A stretch of DNA of 64,000 nucleotides, from positions 81,838-145,837 of the forward strand of contig JBDHQI010000007.1 of NCBI GenBank assembly GCA_039806955.1, in the 5' to 3' direction. This document shows positions 47,296 to 57,818 of this stretch, piece by piece. Numbering within the stretch: position 1 is the stretch's first letter; the number at the start of each line of letters is the position of its first letter. Both the position numbers and the translations under genes were made by a program. Under the pieces are notes generated by a model. It saw nothing but the letters and a program-made list of their open reading frames with translations. It ran no database searches and had not been told where the DNA came from. Source of the DNA: JADLHS01 sp039806955 (GTDB lineage: Bacteria > Verrucomicrobiota > Verrucomicrobiia > Limisphaerales > JADLHS01).

Positions 47296-48593
47296 TTTGT
47301 TCCCTCGGTAGTTTGCGCCTGCACCAGCGGCGTCGGCAACCCGGTGAGTAATTCCAGTTGCGCGGCGGCTTCCAACGCTTCGAGCTTGGTGTCCAACAGA
47401 CTTTCCACCGCTTCGAGGTATTGCTTCTGCAACTCGACGTAAGTGGAAATGGGTACGGCGCCGAGGCGATAATGCCGGTCCGCCAGTTCGGCGGCCGCCT
47501 TGAAGTGTTGCACCGAATCCGGTCGCCACTTCTCCATCTCGCGCACTTTCGTTTCGTACACGCGGGCCGCCGCGATCACCTGGCGCTGCAACTCGCGCTC
47601 GGCTACTTCCAGCGCGGTTTCCGCCTGCAACCGGCGCGCGCGCGCCACGCCGATCTCTCCCTCGTGGCGATTCCACAAGGGCAACGGCAACGAAACGCCT
47701 ACGCTCAAGACGCGCTCCTTCTCGTTCCCGGCGTTTTCCTCGGAATAAGCCGGCCCGATCCGGAGCGTCGGATAACGCTCGTTTTTCGCCAGGTCTTCGC
47801 GCCAACCTTGCTGCGCCAGTTCGATCTCTCGCGAACGCAGTTCAAAATTGTTGGTACGCGCCCGGGCCAGCAGTCCGGCGGTGTTTTCCGCCGCGCTGAA
47901 ATTCAACGGCACGGCCGTCACCGTCAGTGGTGCGTTTGGCGCCGCGCCGCGCAGTTGGTTTAATTCCAACAAGGCCGCTTCGCGCCGCAAGGTCGCCTCG
48001 GTCGCTTTGCGTTCCGCGTTCAATTCCGTCGCTTCAATAATCCGGGTTTCGAGCAAAGGCGTTAAGCCGCTCGGATCACGCTGCAGCAGTACCTCCCGCA
48101 ACGCCTTGAATCGCGCCGCTACTTCCGCCGCCGCCACCGATTTTTCCTGCGCCGCGAACAATCCGTAGCCCAGGGTGTGGATGCGGCCGACGAGTGCGGC
48201 GCGGAAACGCTGCTGTCCCAATTCGGCCAACTGGAGGTCCTGATTGGCTATCGCTTTGCGCAAACTGAGGCGCCCGGGCCATTCGAAGGGTTGCACTACG
48301 GATACCGACCACGCTACACCTTCTCCGGCAAATCTCGTGTCGGTCATACGTTTGTGGCCGATATCACCGTTGATTTCTGGATTACCCAGTTGTCCGGCGG
48401 TTCGCCGCCCGGCTTGTGCCGCGGCGATTTCCGCTTCGTAGAATTTCAATTCCGGATTATTCTCCAGTGCTTCAGCCACCAACGCATCGAGTGAGCGCGC
48501 TGGCGCCGGCGTTTCCTGAGCGCTCGCCAGAAACGTCATGAAACCAAGCATTACGCCAACCACATAAAACCGACCTGTTTGTAAAAAATTCAT
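47292..48593 (-). CDS. TolC/CusC-type outer-membrane efflux channel
   Basis: A 433-residue outer-membrane factor: signal peptide (VVGVMLGFMTFLASAQE), then the duplicated OEP domain with long helices (SLDALVAEALENNPELKFYEAEIAAA, AELGQQRF..., ELRSREIELAQQGW). It has the short beta-strand segments and ends in YLEAVESLLDTKLEALEAAAQLELL. It forms the exit duct of the tripartite pump with the adaptor and CzcA-type protein. The 4-base overlap with the adaptor and 8-base gap to the pump show one operon. It lies 95 bases after the small Cys-rich gene. Confidence 0.9.
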   Translation of the reverse strand: MNFLQTGRFYVVGVMLGFMTFLASAQETPAPARSLDALVAEALENNPELKFYEAEIAAAQAGRRTAGQLGNPEINGDIGHKRMTDTRFAGEGVAWSVSVVQPFEWPGRLSLRKAIANQDLQLAELGQQRFRAALVGRIHTLGYGLFAAQEKSVAAAEVAARFKALREVLLQRDPSGLTPLLETRIIEATELNAERKATEATLRREAALLELNQLRGAAPNAPLTVTAVPLNFSAAENTAGLLARARTNNFELRSREIELAQQGWREDLAKNERYPTLRIGPAYSEENAGNEKERVLSVGVSLPLPLWNRHEGEIGVARARRLQAETALEVAERELQRQVIAAARVYETKVREMEKWRPDSVQHFKAAAELADRHYRLGAVPISTYVELQKQYLEAVESLLDTKLEALEAAAQLELLTGLPTPLVQAQTTEGTK

Positions 48594-48688
48594 GATTCAA
48601 AAACCGAGACCAAAGGGATCAAGCCAACGAAATTTCGTCGCGGCCACACCGGGCCGTAACGACCTGAGAGATCATCCCGACGGGATGA

Positions 48689-49090
48689 TTAGATGATGCA
48701 GGAGGGAGCTCGCGGAGATGGAGCCGTGCGTACAGCAAATTGCCACGCGGCCGGCAGCACTGCGAGATTTCCAGCGGCAGAATTGGTGCCGGTTTGCACC
48801 ACGTTTGCAGGGATGGAAACCGGAACGGGCACTTCAAACAGCAGTTGTGAATTCAGAGGTGGAATGATCACTGGCGCGCTGGAAGACTTGTATTGGGCGT
48901 TTTCCACCACCTGACACGAATCTTGATCGCAATCGGATGCCGGGGATTGATCCGGCTCGGTGGTATCCGCAGTTGCGGCGCCTGGGCACGCAAAAAAATC
49001 GGATTGCATGACGGTTTCAAACAGCAGGCAATGCGAAGTCATGGGCAACCAGATCGTTGCCAGCGCCAACGCCAAGACGGTTTTGAACAT
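48689..49090 (-). CDS. Small exported Cys-rich protein upstream of the efflux operon
   Basis: A 133-residue protein with an export signal (KTVLALALATIWLPMTSHCLLFE) and an acidic middle holding four cysteines: SHC, FACPG, and DCDQDSCQVVEN. The C-terminal part is Val/Pro-rich. It lies first in the efflux operon and may be a metal sensor, chaperone or processed peptide. No family is recognised. It resembles in style, but not in motif, the small CxxC proteins at 34479 and 36776. The start giving FKTVLALAL is chosen over an earlier one. Confidence 0.55.
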   Translation of the reverse strand: MFKTVLALALATIWLPMTSHCLLFETVMQSDFFACPGAATADTTEPDQSPASDCDQDSCQVVENAQYKSSSAPVIIPPLNSQLLFEVPVPVSIPANVVQTGTNSAAGNLAVLPAAWQFAVRTAPSPRAPSCII

Positions 49091-49246
49091 CCGCACAACG
49101 TATGGATGCCTGTTCCCGACAGGAAGTTCAACCAAAGTTTTCAACACCCCCAACATCTGGCAAAATCCAAATAATTCTTGTTGACTGATTCGAGGATGTT
49201 ACTTAGTGTCGTGCCAGAGTCAACCCAAAGTACTAAGTTAAATCGC

Positions 49247-52030
49247 ATGAAAAAAACTTGTAAGACCTACTTGAGTCAACTTCCGCCCGTCCGGAAGTCA
49301 TTGTGTTCCAAACTGCGAAGCATGACAGTAGCCTTGCTGGCGCTCACCGTGTTCGGCTGGCAGGCCGATTTGCAAGCTCAGTCGGAGAACTTCGATTCTG
49401 GCGCGTTAAATCCGCCGTGGCAGACCGCGCAGTTCTTTCCGCAGCCTGTTTCTTTTCCCGATACGGGGTATGGGAAAGGAATGCGCATCCAGGCACAGCC
49501 GGTCCCCAATACGGCTCCGGCAGCACTCTTGATTGCTCAGCCGAACGTCATTACCGACTTCTATGTGGCCGTAGATATCGTTGATTGGGCAGACTTGAAT
49601 CAAGCGCTGGTGCTATTTGGACGATGGACCCCAGGTGGGGCCGCCGGGCTGGCGGAAGCCACGGGTTACATTCTTAACTTCGACGTGGTGCAAGATGGAG
49701 TTCAAGCCGGTGATCGCAAGGGCGGGGAATTACAAATCAATGCCGTTTATCCGGGCTTTGCCACGGCCACGGCCGCGGCCGCTGAACTTACATTTGAGCA
49801 CGGACATTCCTATCGGCTTATTTTTCAGGGAACGGATAATTTAATGAAGGGCGAAGCTTACGACTTGGCCGACTTAACCAAACCGTTGGTAACGATTTAC
49901 TTCCAGGATCTGGACTTTACCTATGCAAGCGGGTTGTCTGGGTTCTTGTCGTTCAGTCGTGACGGTAACACTGGCGTGACGGACGTCACGATTGATAACT
50001 TGCTGGCGACGACCAGTGATCCTAACGCGGCTTCCGCCCCGGCCATTGCCCACCCCGTACCGGGGGTTCCAGTGGTAACGGAACGGGTGCCCGAGGATCG
50101 GTGGGCGAATCTTCATGATCCGTCGGCAGGAATCAGTTTTACCGCCAAGACCTTTACGGCCGACGAGATTAACGCCAGTGCCACAAAATTGTATCTGAAT
50201 GGAGTGGACGCCTCTGCCTCCCTGGCCCCGTTGCCAGCCAATGGCAGTACGGTCAGTTTCAGCACCGCGCCCGACACTTTGGAGGCGAATACCCTCTACG
50301 AAGCACGCATTGAATTGACGGATACAACCGGCAATCTCAAATCCACCAATATCTTTTGGTTTGATACCTTTTCGGATGCGTACCTGGCCTCGCAAAAAAC
50401 CATTGAGGCGGAGGATTACAATTACTCAACGGATTTGGTTTCTGGTGGGCAATATCAATTGGACCCCATTGATGTATCCGGGCTCGACTATGACGAAGTT
50501 GCGGTCGGGGGCAATTCGGCGTATGGCGGAAACGACAAGGGCTACTTCAACTTTCAAGGAATCGAAGGGATTGATTACGTAAAGACCGCCGGCTTCATGA
50601 ACACGATCTTTGCCGAATATCGCCCTCAAGATAGGGTAATGATCACACAGGGATCAACCACCACCGCCAGTCGGGACGAAGCGGGAGATATTAAAGACCT
50701 GTACACCAATATTCCTCCGCAACGGATTCATAGCACTCAACGGGCGAAATACACCGCGGCCAGCGTTTGGGAATATCAGGTGAAACTAACGTCACCGGGC
50801 GATTGGATGAACTATACCCGCAACTTCACGCCCACGAATTACCACGTCTATTTGCGGTGCAGCAGTTTTGGTGCGACCACGGTTTACCTGGATCAAGTCA
50901 CCAGCGATCCGACGCATGGCGGGCAATCCACCGTGCGACATGGCGCGTTCAATATTGGGAATAACATGATGCGTCTCAACTACAAGTACGTGCCGCTAAT
51001 GGTTGGAAACACGCCGGCAGTAGTCAGCCTTTCGGGGCTGAAGACCCTGCGGTTGACCATGGGAGGTACTCCCATCAAGGATCAGCGGCTCATTAATCTG
51101 GACTATCTCCTGCTCGTTCCAACGAGCGATGGTCCGACCGTAGTCTATCCGTCCATGCCGCCCACGGTGTTTGACAACTTCAACGACGGCAACGACACCG
51201 CTCCGGCCTGGCAGCATTATGATCCGATCTTCCCGACAGCGGGGGATCCGTTCCTGGCTTCCAGCTTTATCACCACCGGCGGGGTGTACCATATCTACAC
51301 GCCGGCACAGCCATACGATTCCTACGGACCCTCGCGGGCGGGCAGTTTCCTTGCCGGGGTGGAGTATTCGGACTTCTACGCCTCGGTGGATGTGCTGGAT
51401 TTCGACGATACCGTGCGCCAGGCATTTGGGATTGCGGCGCGCATCAGCACGCCGGGGCTGGGCACCATGAACGGGTACCTGTTTAGTTGGGAGCCGGGTG
51501 GAGATACCTTGCCGGGTGAGGATAATGGAGATTTGGATATTTCCTGGATCCAAGCGGAAACCCCAATGGGGCAGCTCGAGACAGACTCCAGCAATCTGCA
51601 CTTGGAACGCGGCAAACAGTACCGGTTGGTCTTCATCGGCAAGGGGGCGGATTTTGAGGGAAGAGTTTATGAATTCCCTGATTTGAACACCCCCATTAAA
51701 ACCATTCACGCAAATGATCCGGATAATCATTATTCCAGCGGTTTGGTGGGACTGATTGTTGCGGGTAATGACGGCGCCAACCTTGTGCCCGGGGATGCGA
51801 CCTTCGACAACTTCCTGGTCACTACGGCCGAACCGCGAATTGATCTAACCCAGTCTGGTGATTCGATCACGCTTTCGTGGCCGTTCATTCCGTATCGCTT
51901 GGAGAGCAGTCCAAGTCTCAGTGCGCCGGTCTGGACCGAGGTCAATACGGGAATCAGCTCGGAGGGCGGCGTGTACGAGTACACGATTCCAGCGACGGGT
52001 TCGCAGTTCTTCCGTCTGGTTTATCCCTGA
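49247..52030 (+). CDS. Large secreted protein with duplicated beta domain and CBM6-like module
   Basis: About 927 residues with a signal region (TVALLALTVFGWQADLQAQ). Two copies of one beta-sandwich flank the centre: copy 1 about residues 45-265 and copy 2 about 655-880. They share NF(D/N), DFY(V/A)(A/S)VD, YRL(I/V)F and SGL..(D/N)NLL(A/V)TT landmarks. Between them is a carbohydrate-binding-like region starting IEAEDYNYSTDLVSGG and including WMNYTRNFTPTNYHVYLRCS. The C-terminus (RLESSPSLSAPVWTEV ... FFRLVYP) is the terminal module of this phylum's exported proteins. No catalytic residues are visible, so a glycan-binding or matrix role is likely. A 7-bp inverted repeat ACTTAGT/ACTAAGT precedes the start. 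Confidence 0.75.
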   Translation: MKKTCKTYLSQLPPVRKSLCSKLRSMTVALLALTVFGWQADLQAQSENFDSGALNPPWQTAQFFPQPVSFPDTGYGKGMRIQAQPVPNTAPAALLIAQPNVITDFYVAVDIVDWADLNQALVLFGRWTPGGAAGLAEATGYILNFDVVQDGVQAGDRKGGELQINAVYPGFATATAAAAELTFEHGHSYRLIFQGTDNLMKGEAYDLADLTKPLVTIYFQDLDFTYASGLSGFLSFSRDGNTGVTDVTIDNLLATTSDPNAASAPAIAHPVPGVPVVTERVPEDRWANLHDPSAGISFTAKTFTADEINASATKLYLNGVDASASLAPLPANGSTVSFSTAPDTLEANTLYEARIELTDTTGNLKSTNIFWFDTFSDAYLASQKTIEAEDYNYSTDLVSGGQYQLDPIDVSGLDYDEVAVGGNSAYGGNDKGYFNFQGIEGIDYVKTAGFMNTIFAEYRPQDRVMITQGSTTTASRDEAGDIKDLYTNIPPQRIHSTQRAKYTAASVWEYQVKLTSPGDWMNYTRNFTPTNYHVYLRCSSFGATTVYLDQVTSDPTHGGQSTVRHGAFNIGNNMMRLNYKYVPLMVGNTPAVVSLSGLKTLRLTMGGTPIKDQRLINLDYLLLVPTSDGPTVVYPSMPPTVFDNFNDGNDTAPAWQHYDPIFPTAGDPFLASSFITTGGVYHIYTPAQPYDSYGPSRAGSFLAGVEYSDFYASVDVLDFDDTVRQAFGIAARISTPGLGTMNGYLFSWEPGGDTLPGEDNGDLDISWIQAETPMGQLETDSSNLHLERGKQYRLVFIGKGADFEGRVYEFPDLNTPIKTIHANDPDNHYSSGLVGLIVAGNDGANLVPGDATFDNFLVTTAEPRIDLTQSGDSITLSWPFIPYRLESSPSLSAPVWTEVNTGISSEGGVYEYTIPATGSQFFRLVYP

Positions 52031-52051
52031 GTAATTAAACGGTAATTGCAT

Positions 52052-52086
52052 CGCCGCCTGACTTTTCGGAGTCAGGCGGCGCTTTT
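52052..52086 (+). terminator. Rho-independent terminator after the secreted protein
   Basis: A perfect 11-bp stem, CGCCGCCTGAC with GTCAGGCGGCG around an 8-base loop, is followed by CTTTTT. It ends only 6 bases before the GTG start of the next gene, so that gene needs a promoter overlapping it or some readthrough. Confidence 0.85.
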
Positions 52087-52092
52087 TGTGGC

Positions 52093-53511
52093 GTGTCAGT
52101 GGTCGTGAAAAAGTTTTTCAAAATCAGCTTCCGTTGCGGAATCGGCGTTGGCGGACTTATCGCCATTACCTTATTGGCCAGCTTGGACACGGTGGATTAT
52201 CAACCATACTTCCGTACGAGCTACTATCAAACTACTGTCGAGCGTCTGCAAACCTGCGGAGCCACTAATTCTGCGAGCCAGGGGGAACTGTTCGCCGGCT
52301 TCGGGCGCGCGCGCCTGACGCCGACAGTCAATGCCGCTCAGGACGTTCCGAAACAAGGGCAATTTCGCTCACTGCCGCTGGCGGGTTACGGCAGTCGGCG
52401 CGGCCAAGCCGCTACCGGGGTGCATGATGATCTTTACGTGAAAGCAGCCGCGCTGCGCGTGGGGGATCACCTGGGAGTGATGGTCGGAACCGACGCCCTG
52501 ATTGTTCCTGCCGAGGTAACCGATTTAGTCATGCAACGGCTTGAGCAGGAGGCCGGTTTGCGGCGCGAACAAGTGTACCTCAGCGCGAGCCACTCTCACT
52601 CGAGTTTGGGCGGCTGGGGGGAAGGGCTGGTGGCGGAAGCGTTTGCTGGCGGGTTCCAACCGGGTTCACGCATTTGGTTTGCGGATCGGATTGTGACCGC
52701 CGTGCGCGAAGCCATCGCCGACCTGCAACCAGCCGCTTTCGGCCGCGGTCGTTTCGATGCGCCAGAGTTGATTCGCAACCGATTGGTCGGCGCGCTGGGG
52801 CAGGTGGATCCGGAATTTAGCTGGTTGCTATTCCAGCAAAGCAACGGTCGTCGTGTTGTGTTGGGGAGTTATAGCGCGCACGCGACGGTGCTTTCCGGGA
52901 GTTCCATGGTGTTCAGTGCTGACTATCCCGGCGCCTGGCAACGAGCGGTTGAAGCGGCCACCGGTACCGCCGCCATCTTTCTGGCTGGCGGAGTTGGGAG
53001 TCAATCGCCCGTGGCGCCAGGGACCAATGGTTTTGATCGTGCCGAGCAAATGGGGCGGACGCTCGCCCAACGAACCCTGGCGCAGTTGACCGAGGTTTCG
53101 TTGACGAATCGGATGGTCTTTAATCTCCTGGGCTTGGAAGTGGCGTTGCCGCCCCTCAACGTGCGCGTCAGCGATGGACTTCGCCTGCGCCCCTGGCTTG
53201 CCCGTGAGCTATTACCGGTCCGACCCAGCAGTTTCCTACAGGTGTTCAGAATTAACGACATGGTTTGGATTTCTACCCCTTGTGATTACAGCGCCGAGCT
53301 TACTCTCGGCGTCAAGGATTACCTGCGCGTTCGCGGTTACTCCGGCGTCATCACCAGTTTCAACGGTGATTACGTGGGTTACGTGATCCCGGCACGGTAT
53401 TATCATTTGAACGGCTACGAGCCGCGGTTGATGTCATTCTTCGGGCCCAATGTTCCGGATTATTTCGACGAATTAATCCGCGCCATGGCTGCGGCGATGA
53501 TAAAGCAATAG
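52093..53511 (+). CDS. Neutral/alkaline ceramidase-like protein, membrane-anchored
   Basis: A 472-residue protein of the neutral ceramidase family, which cleaves the amide bond of ceramides with zinc. One N-terminal transmembrane helix (about 12-32) is followed by the catalytic domain: FAGFGRARLTPT, GVHDDLYVKAAALRVGD, and YLSASHSHSSLGG with the histidines that bind zinc. SYSAHATVLSG and the AGGVGSQSP region follow. The C-terminal beta domain typical of larger eukaryotic or Pseudomonas enzymes is absent. Start codons are all GTG; the first is used. Activity toward sphingolipids or other N-acyl lipids is plausible. Confidence 0.84.
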   Translation: MSVVVKKFFKISFRCGIGVGGLIAITLLASLDTVDYQPYFRTSYYQTTVERLQTCGATNSASQGELFAGFGRARLTPTVNAAQDVPKQGQFRSLPLAGYGSRRGQAATGVHDDLYVKAAALRVGDHLGVMVGTDALIVPAEVTDLVMQRLEQEAGLRREQVYLSASHSHSSLGGWGEGLVAEAFAGGFQPGSRIWFADRIVTAVREAIADLQPAAFGRGRFDAPELIRNRLVGALGQVDPEFSWLLFQQSNGRRVVLGSYSAHATVLSGSSMVFSADYPGAWQRAVEAATGTAAIFLAGGVGSQSPVAPGTNGFDRAEQMGRTLAQRTLAQLTEVSLTNRMVFNLLGLEVALPPLNVRVSDGLRLRPWLARELLPVRPSSFLQVFRINDMVWISTPCDYSAELTLGVKDYLRVRGYSGVITSFNGDYVGYVIPARYYHLNGYEPRLMSFFGPNVPDYFDELIRAMAAAMIKQ

Positions 53512-53578
53512 CTGTTTGAGCCGTTGTTAACGGTCGTTTTCGTTTGCTTGCTGACCGCCTCGACCGTGCAGATCAAGT

Positions 53579-56398
53579 TTAATCCGTCTGCGCCGTAAAG
53601 TGATAATCGCCGGATTCCACCGCCAGTTCGGCGATGCCTCTCGTCGTGCGGATCAATTGAACTCCCGTCGCTTTTGAGAGTGCCCGACCTTCTTCTCGCA
53701 AGCTGGAGATGTCGCGGGTCGGTACGAACACGGTGGCGCGCGCGCCGATGGGCACAGACACGCGCAACTCAAATTCGTCACCGCGTTTGTGCCAGTCGCT
53801 GGCGATGCGACCGCGCACGGAATTGTAGCTGGCTTTGGCCCATTGCAGGTCGCCCACGGGTTGAGGCTTGATAATGACTTTGTCGAAGCCCACCGCATCG
53901 GGGGCCGGTTGAATTCCGGCCAGGACCTTGTAAAACCATTCGCTGACTGAACCGAACATCGGATGATTGTGCGAGTAAGTGTTATCGCTGAATTCCCAGT
54001 GCTCCCAAAGCGTGGTCGCACCGTTTTCCAGCATGAAGCCCCAACCGGGGAAGGTTCGCTGATCCACCAAGCCGTAGGCCACCTCTGCCCGTCCCAGATC
54101 CGCGAGCGCGTGCAACATGTATTTCGTGCCGAAAATCCCGGTACTCAAGTGGCCTTGGTGGGGCTGTTCAATATCGCGCACGAGCAAGCTTAGAGCGGCC
54201 GCTTGTTCCGTGACGGGGACTAATCCGAAGTAGAGCGCGAAAGCCTGGGCCGCTTGCGTGCCGGCATCATACTGCCCGGTGTTGGGTTTAAGGAATTTGT
54301 GGTTGAAGGCCATCTTAATCTGTTCTGCCAACTGCTCGGCCTCTGCCGTTTCGGTGGTGTGACCGAGGGTGCGTGCAAGCTGTGCCAACAATTTGGCATT
54401 GAAATAGTAAAAGGCGGTGCCGGTGAGTGCGCGCGGTTTCGGTGCCAGGCTTTCGTGGTCGCTGATCCCGTTGTCGAGAATGCCGTCGCGCGCCTGCGAA
54501 CGCAGCAGATCCAGCCAACGCCACGCGGCGGCATACTGTTCTTCAAGCAGACGGCGGTCACCGTAATACTGATAGAGCTGCGCCAACAGCAGCGGATGCG
54601 CCGTGCCCCATCCGACCGGTCCGGATTGATCCCCCAATCCTTCGTCGCTGATTCCGACGAACGGCGCGGTTTCGGTAAACCCACCATTCGACCGTGCGGC
54701 ATCGGCTAAATCTTCCACGGCTTTCACGTAGAAGTTGCGCATGTCGAAATTCAGCAATGCCATTTCACTCGAAGCCACAATGTCGCCGCCGTAACCGAAT
54801 TTTTCGCGATGCGGACAATCGGACTGCACGCTGAACAGATTGCTCAACTCAGTCCACAACACCATTTCCTGGATGCGATTGAATTGTTCGTTGGAGCAGG
54901 CAAACGTGCCTGCGGACTCCACATCCGCATTCAGGCGCAAACCTTCGAGCGCATTTAACTCCGGCCGGCCGGGATAACCGGTAACCTCGACGTAACGAAA
55001 GCCGTGGTAGGTAAATCGTGGCGTGAAAGTCTCTTTGCGGTCGCCGCGCAAAATGTATTCGTCCTGCTGAAAAGCCGTCTTGGGCGCTCCGTTGCCATCG
55101 TAACGATAGTCCTTGCCGCCGCCCTTGATTTGGCCGCAAACCGCCGTCATGCCGTTAAGCGTGCCATCCGGATAAAGCAGTTCGCCGTAGCGCAGGCGCA
55201 CGCGTGTTCCGGCCGGGCCGTTGACGTGCAGTCGCGTCCAACCGGCGAAATTTTGTCCCAGATCGAAGATGAACACACCGGGTTGGGGTTCCGTGAGGCG
55301 AACTGGAGGCAACGTGCGGGTGATGCGAATCGGCGGCGCGCTTTGGGCGCGCAACACTCCCAGATGCGGTTCGCCGGCGCGTACGGCGGTTTGCCAATGG
55401 CTCGCGTCAAAACCCGGTTGATCCCAACCGGGCTGCTCCTGGCGCGCGTCATAAACTTCGCCCAGATAAATGTTGTTGCGCCGCACTGGACCATCCGCCA
55501 CTCGCCAGCTTTCATCCGAAACAATGGTTTGCGTGCGTCCATCCGCGAACTCCACTTCCAGTTGCAGAATGAAGCGCGGTTCGCCAATGGTGAGATGCTC
55601 GCGCAGGTTGATTTTCCCCCAAAACCGCAAGGGCGCGGGATTGAACCAGCCGTTGCCCAGCATGATTCCCAGCGCATTGTCGCCTCGTCGGAGTTGCTGG
55701 GTGACATCGTAAGTTGAGTAAAGCACCCGTTGCGAATAGCTCGTCCAACCCGGATCCAAAACGTGATCGCCCACGCGCTGACCGTTCAGTGTCAGTTCGT
55801 AATAACCCAAACCGCTCACATGCAGGCGGGCGCGACGCACCTTTTGCTCACAGTGAAACTCCTTGCGGAAGAGCGGGGCGGGATCGTCCTGAAAAAACTC
55901 GGCTTCACTTGCGCGCGACTTCCGGTCGCGCGTAATCCAAGAGGCTTGCCAGTCTGTTGGCGAAAGCAGTCCCATTTCCCAATAAGCCGGTTGACTCCAC
56001 GCCGAGGCTTTGCCGTCCCGATCCCAAACCCGCACTGACCACCAGACTCGTTGTCCTGATCGCAATCCCGGTCCGTTGTAAATCACATTTACCGATTCGC
56101 TGGAAGTGACCCGGCCACTGTCCCAGTAATCCGCTTCACCTCGAGTCAGCTTGGTCGCCTCCGTGCTGACCCGCACTTGATAAGCGGTTTGTGTTTGAGC
56201 GCGCTGCGACGAGGTCAACTTCCAACTCAAGCGCGGTTCGGCTCGGCCAATGCCCAGCGGATTGTATTGCCCTTCGGTGCGCAGGTCGGTGATCTGCAAC
56301 GTCGCGGCCTGGGTCGCTGGTGACCAGGCGATTACGCCCAGAAAGATTGAAATGGCAATGCGGGAAAGCAGCCCGGCTTGCCTGGGAAATTCCATCAT
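53579..56398 (-). CDS. GH78 alpha-L-rhamnosidase, exported
   Basis: About 939 residues: a signal peptide (ISIFLGVIAWSPATQA), an N-terminal Fn3-like domain (ITDLRTEGQYNPLGI), the beta-sandwich and CBM67-like region (FHCEQKVRRARLHVSGLGYYELTLNGQRVGD), and the six-hairpin catalytic barrel. Family landmarks in the barrel are VQSDCPHREKFGYGGD, GWGTAHPLLLAQLYQYYGD, and LSTGIFGTKYMLHAL. The stretch ENGATTLWEHW holds the conserved Glu-rich region. It hydrolyses terminal alpha-L-rhamnose from plant or algal glycans or glycosides in the periplasm or outside. The double Met at the start leaves a one-codon ambiguity. Confidence 0.93.
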   Translation of the reverse strand: MMEFPRQAGLLSRIAISIFLGVIAWSPATQAATLQITDLRTEGQYNPLGIGRAEPRLSWKLTSSQRAQTQTAYQVRVSTEATKLTRGEADYWDSGRVTSSESVNVIYNGPGLRSGQRVWWSVRVWDRDGKASAWSQPAYWEMGLLSPTDWQASWITRDRKSRASEAEFFQDDPAPLFRKEFHCEQKVRRARLHVSGLGYYELTLNGQRVGDHVLDPGWTSYSQRVLYSTYDVTQQLRRGDNALGIMLGNGWFNPAPLRFWGKINLREHLTIGEPRFILQLEVEFADGRTQTIVSDESWRVADGPVRRNNIYLGEVYDARQEQPGWDQPGFDASHWQTAVRAGEPHLGVLRAQSAPPIRITRTLPPVRLTEPQPGVFIFDLGQNFAGWTRLHVNGPAGTRVRLRYGELLYPDGTLNGMTAVCGQIKGGGKDYRYDGNGAPKTAFQQDEYILRGDRKETFTPRFTYHGFRYVEVTGYPGRPELNALEGLRLNADVESAGTFACSNEQFNRIQEMVLWTELSNLFSVQSDCPHREKFGYGGDIVASSEMALLNFDMRNFYVKAVEDLADAARSNGGFTETAPFVGISDEGLGDQSGPVGWGTAHPLLLAQLYQYYGDRRLLEEQYAAAWRWLDLLRSQARDGILDNGISDHESLAPKPRALTGTAFYYFNAKLLAQLARTLGHTTETAEAEQLAEQIKMAFNHKFLKPNTGQYDAGTQAAQAFALYFGLVPVTEQAAALSLLVRDIEQPHQGHLSTGIFGTKYMLHALADLGRAEVAYGLVDQRTFPGWGFMLENGATTLWEHWEFSDNTYSHNHPMFGSVSEWFYKVLAGIQPAPDAVGFDKVIIKPQPVGDLQWAKASYNSVRGRIASDWHKRGDEFELRVSVPIGARATVFVPTRDISSLREEGRALSKATGVQLIRTTRGIAELAVESGDYHFTAQTD

Positions 56399-56547
56399 GC
56401 GCGGACGATAAACATCCGTTCGCTGGTTCAGCAAGTGTGAATACCGCTCCGAGCCGCTTGCGTACGCTCCGGCGCAAGTCCTCCGATCAGGAAAAAACTT
56501 GCTTGGAGAAAACCGCTTGAAATTGAATCAGCCGATCTGGTTGGATT

Positions 56548-57516
<969 letters not shown>

Positions 57517-57818
57517 TTGCAGTTACTAAATTCTGTTCCCGATGTTCCCTTCGCACAAGGTAATTTCTTTCTGTTTCTCTAAGCTTTTCGCCGCAGTTTA
57601 AGTGACGGCATGCTCCGAGAGCAAGCCGCGTGGTAATTCGGGTGGATTTCCGAAAGTTTATAATGCGGCAACCGCTATGAGGTGGACTGATGTTCGAAGG
57701 TGGATGTTTGTGCGACGCGGCGGAATGAAGAGGCCGGTGGCGGGGCTGGCGATGGCCGTGCCAATTCCTCGGGATACCGCTTGCCGCCCGGAAAAGGTTT
57801 GGTTAGGGTGCGGTCATT
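57517..57818. other. Divergent intergenic region with a -10 box
   Basis: These 302 bases hold no gene I can see. A perfect TATAAT (57659-57664, plus strand) lies about 155 bases before sppA and is the best promoter candidate for the sppA-upp unit. A good -35 is not visible. A leader of about 150 bases would precede the sppA start. Confidence 0.4.

Noticed and set aside
46525..47805. Longer reading of the adaptor starting at 47805
   Set aside because: The first 170 codons are antisense to the TolC-type gene and Arg/Gly-rich; the lipoprotein signal at 47295 is the real start.
49201..49238. ACTTAGT ... ACTAAGT inverted repeat before the large secreted protein as an operator
   Set aside because: Only 7 bp with a 24-base gap, which can occur by chance; mentioned with the gene but not called as a site.
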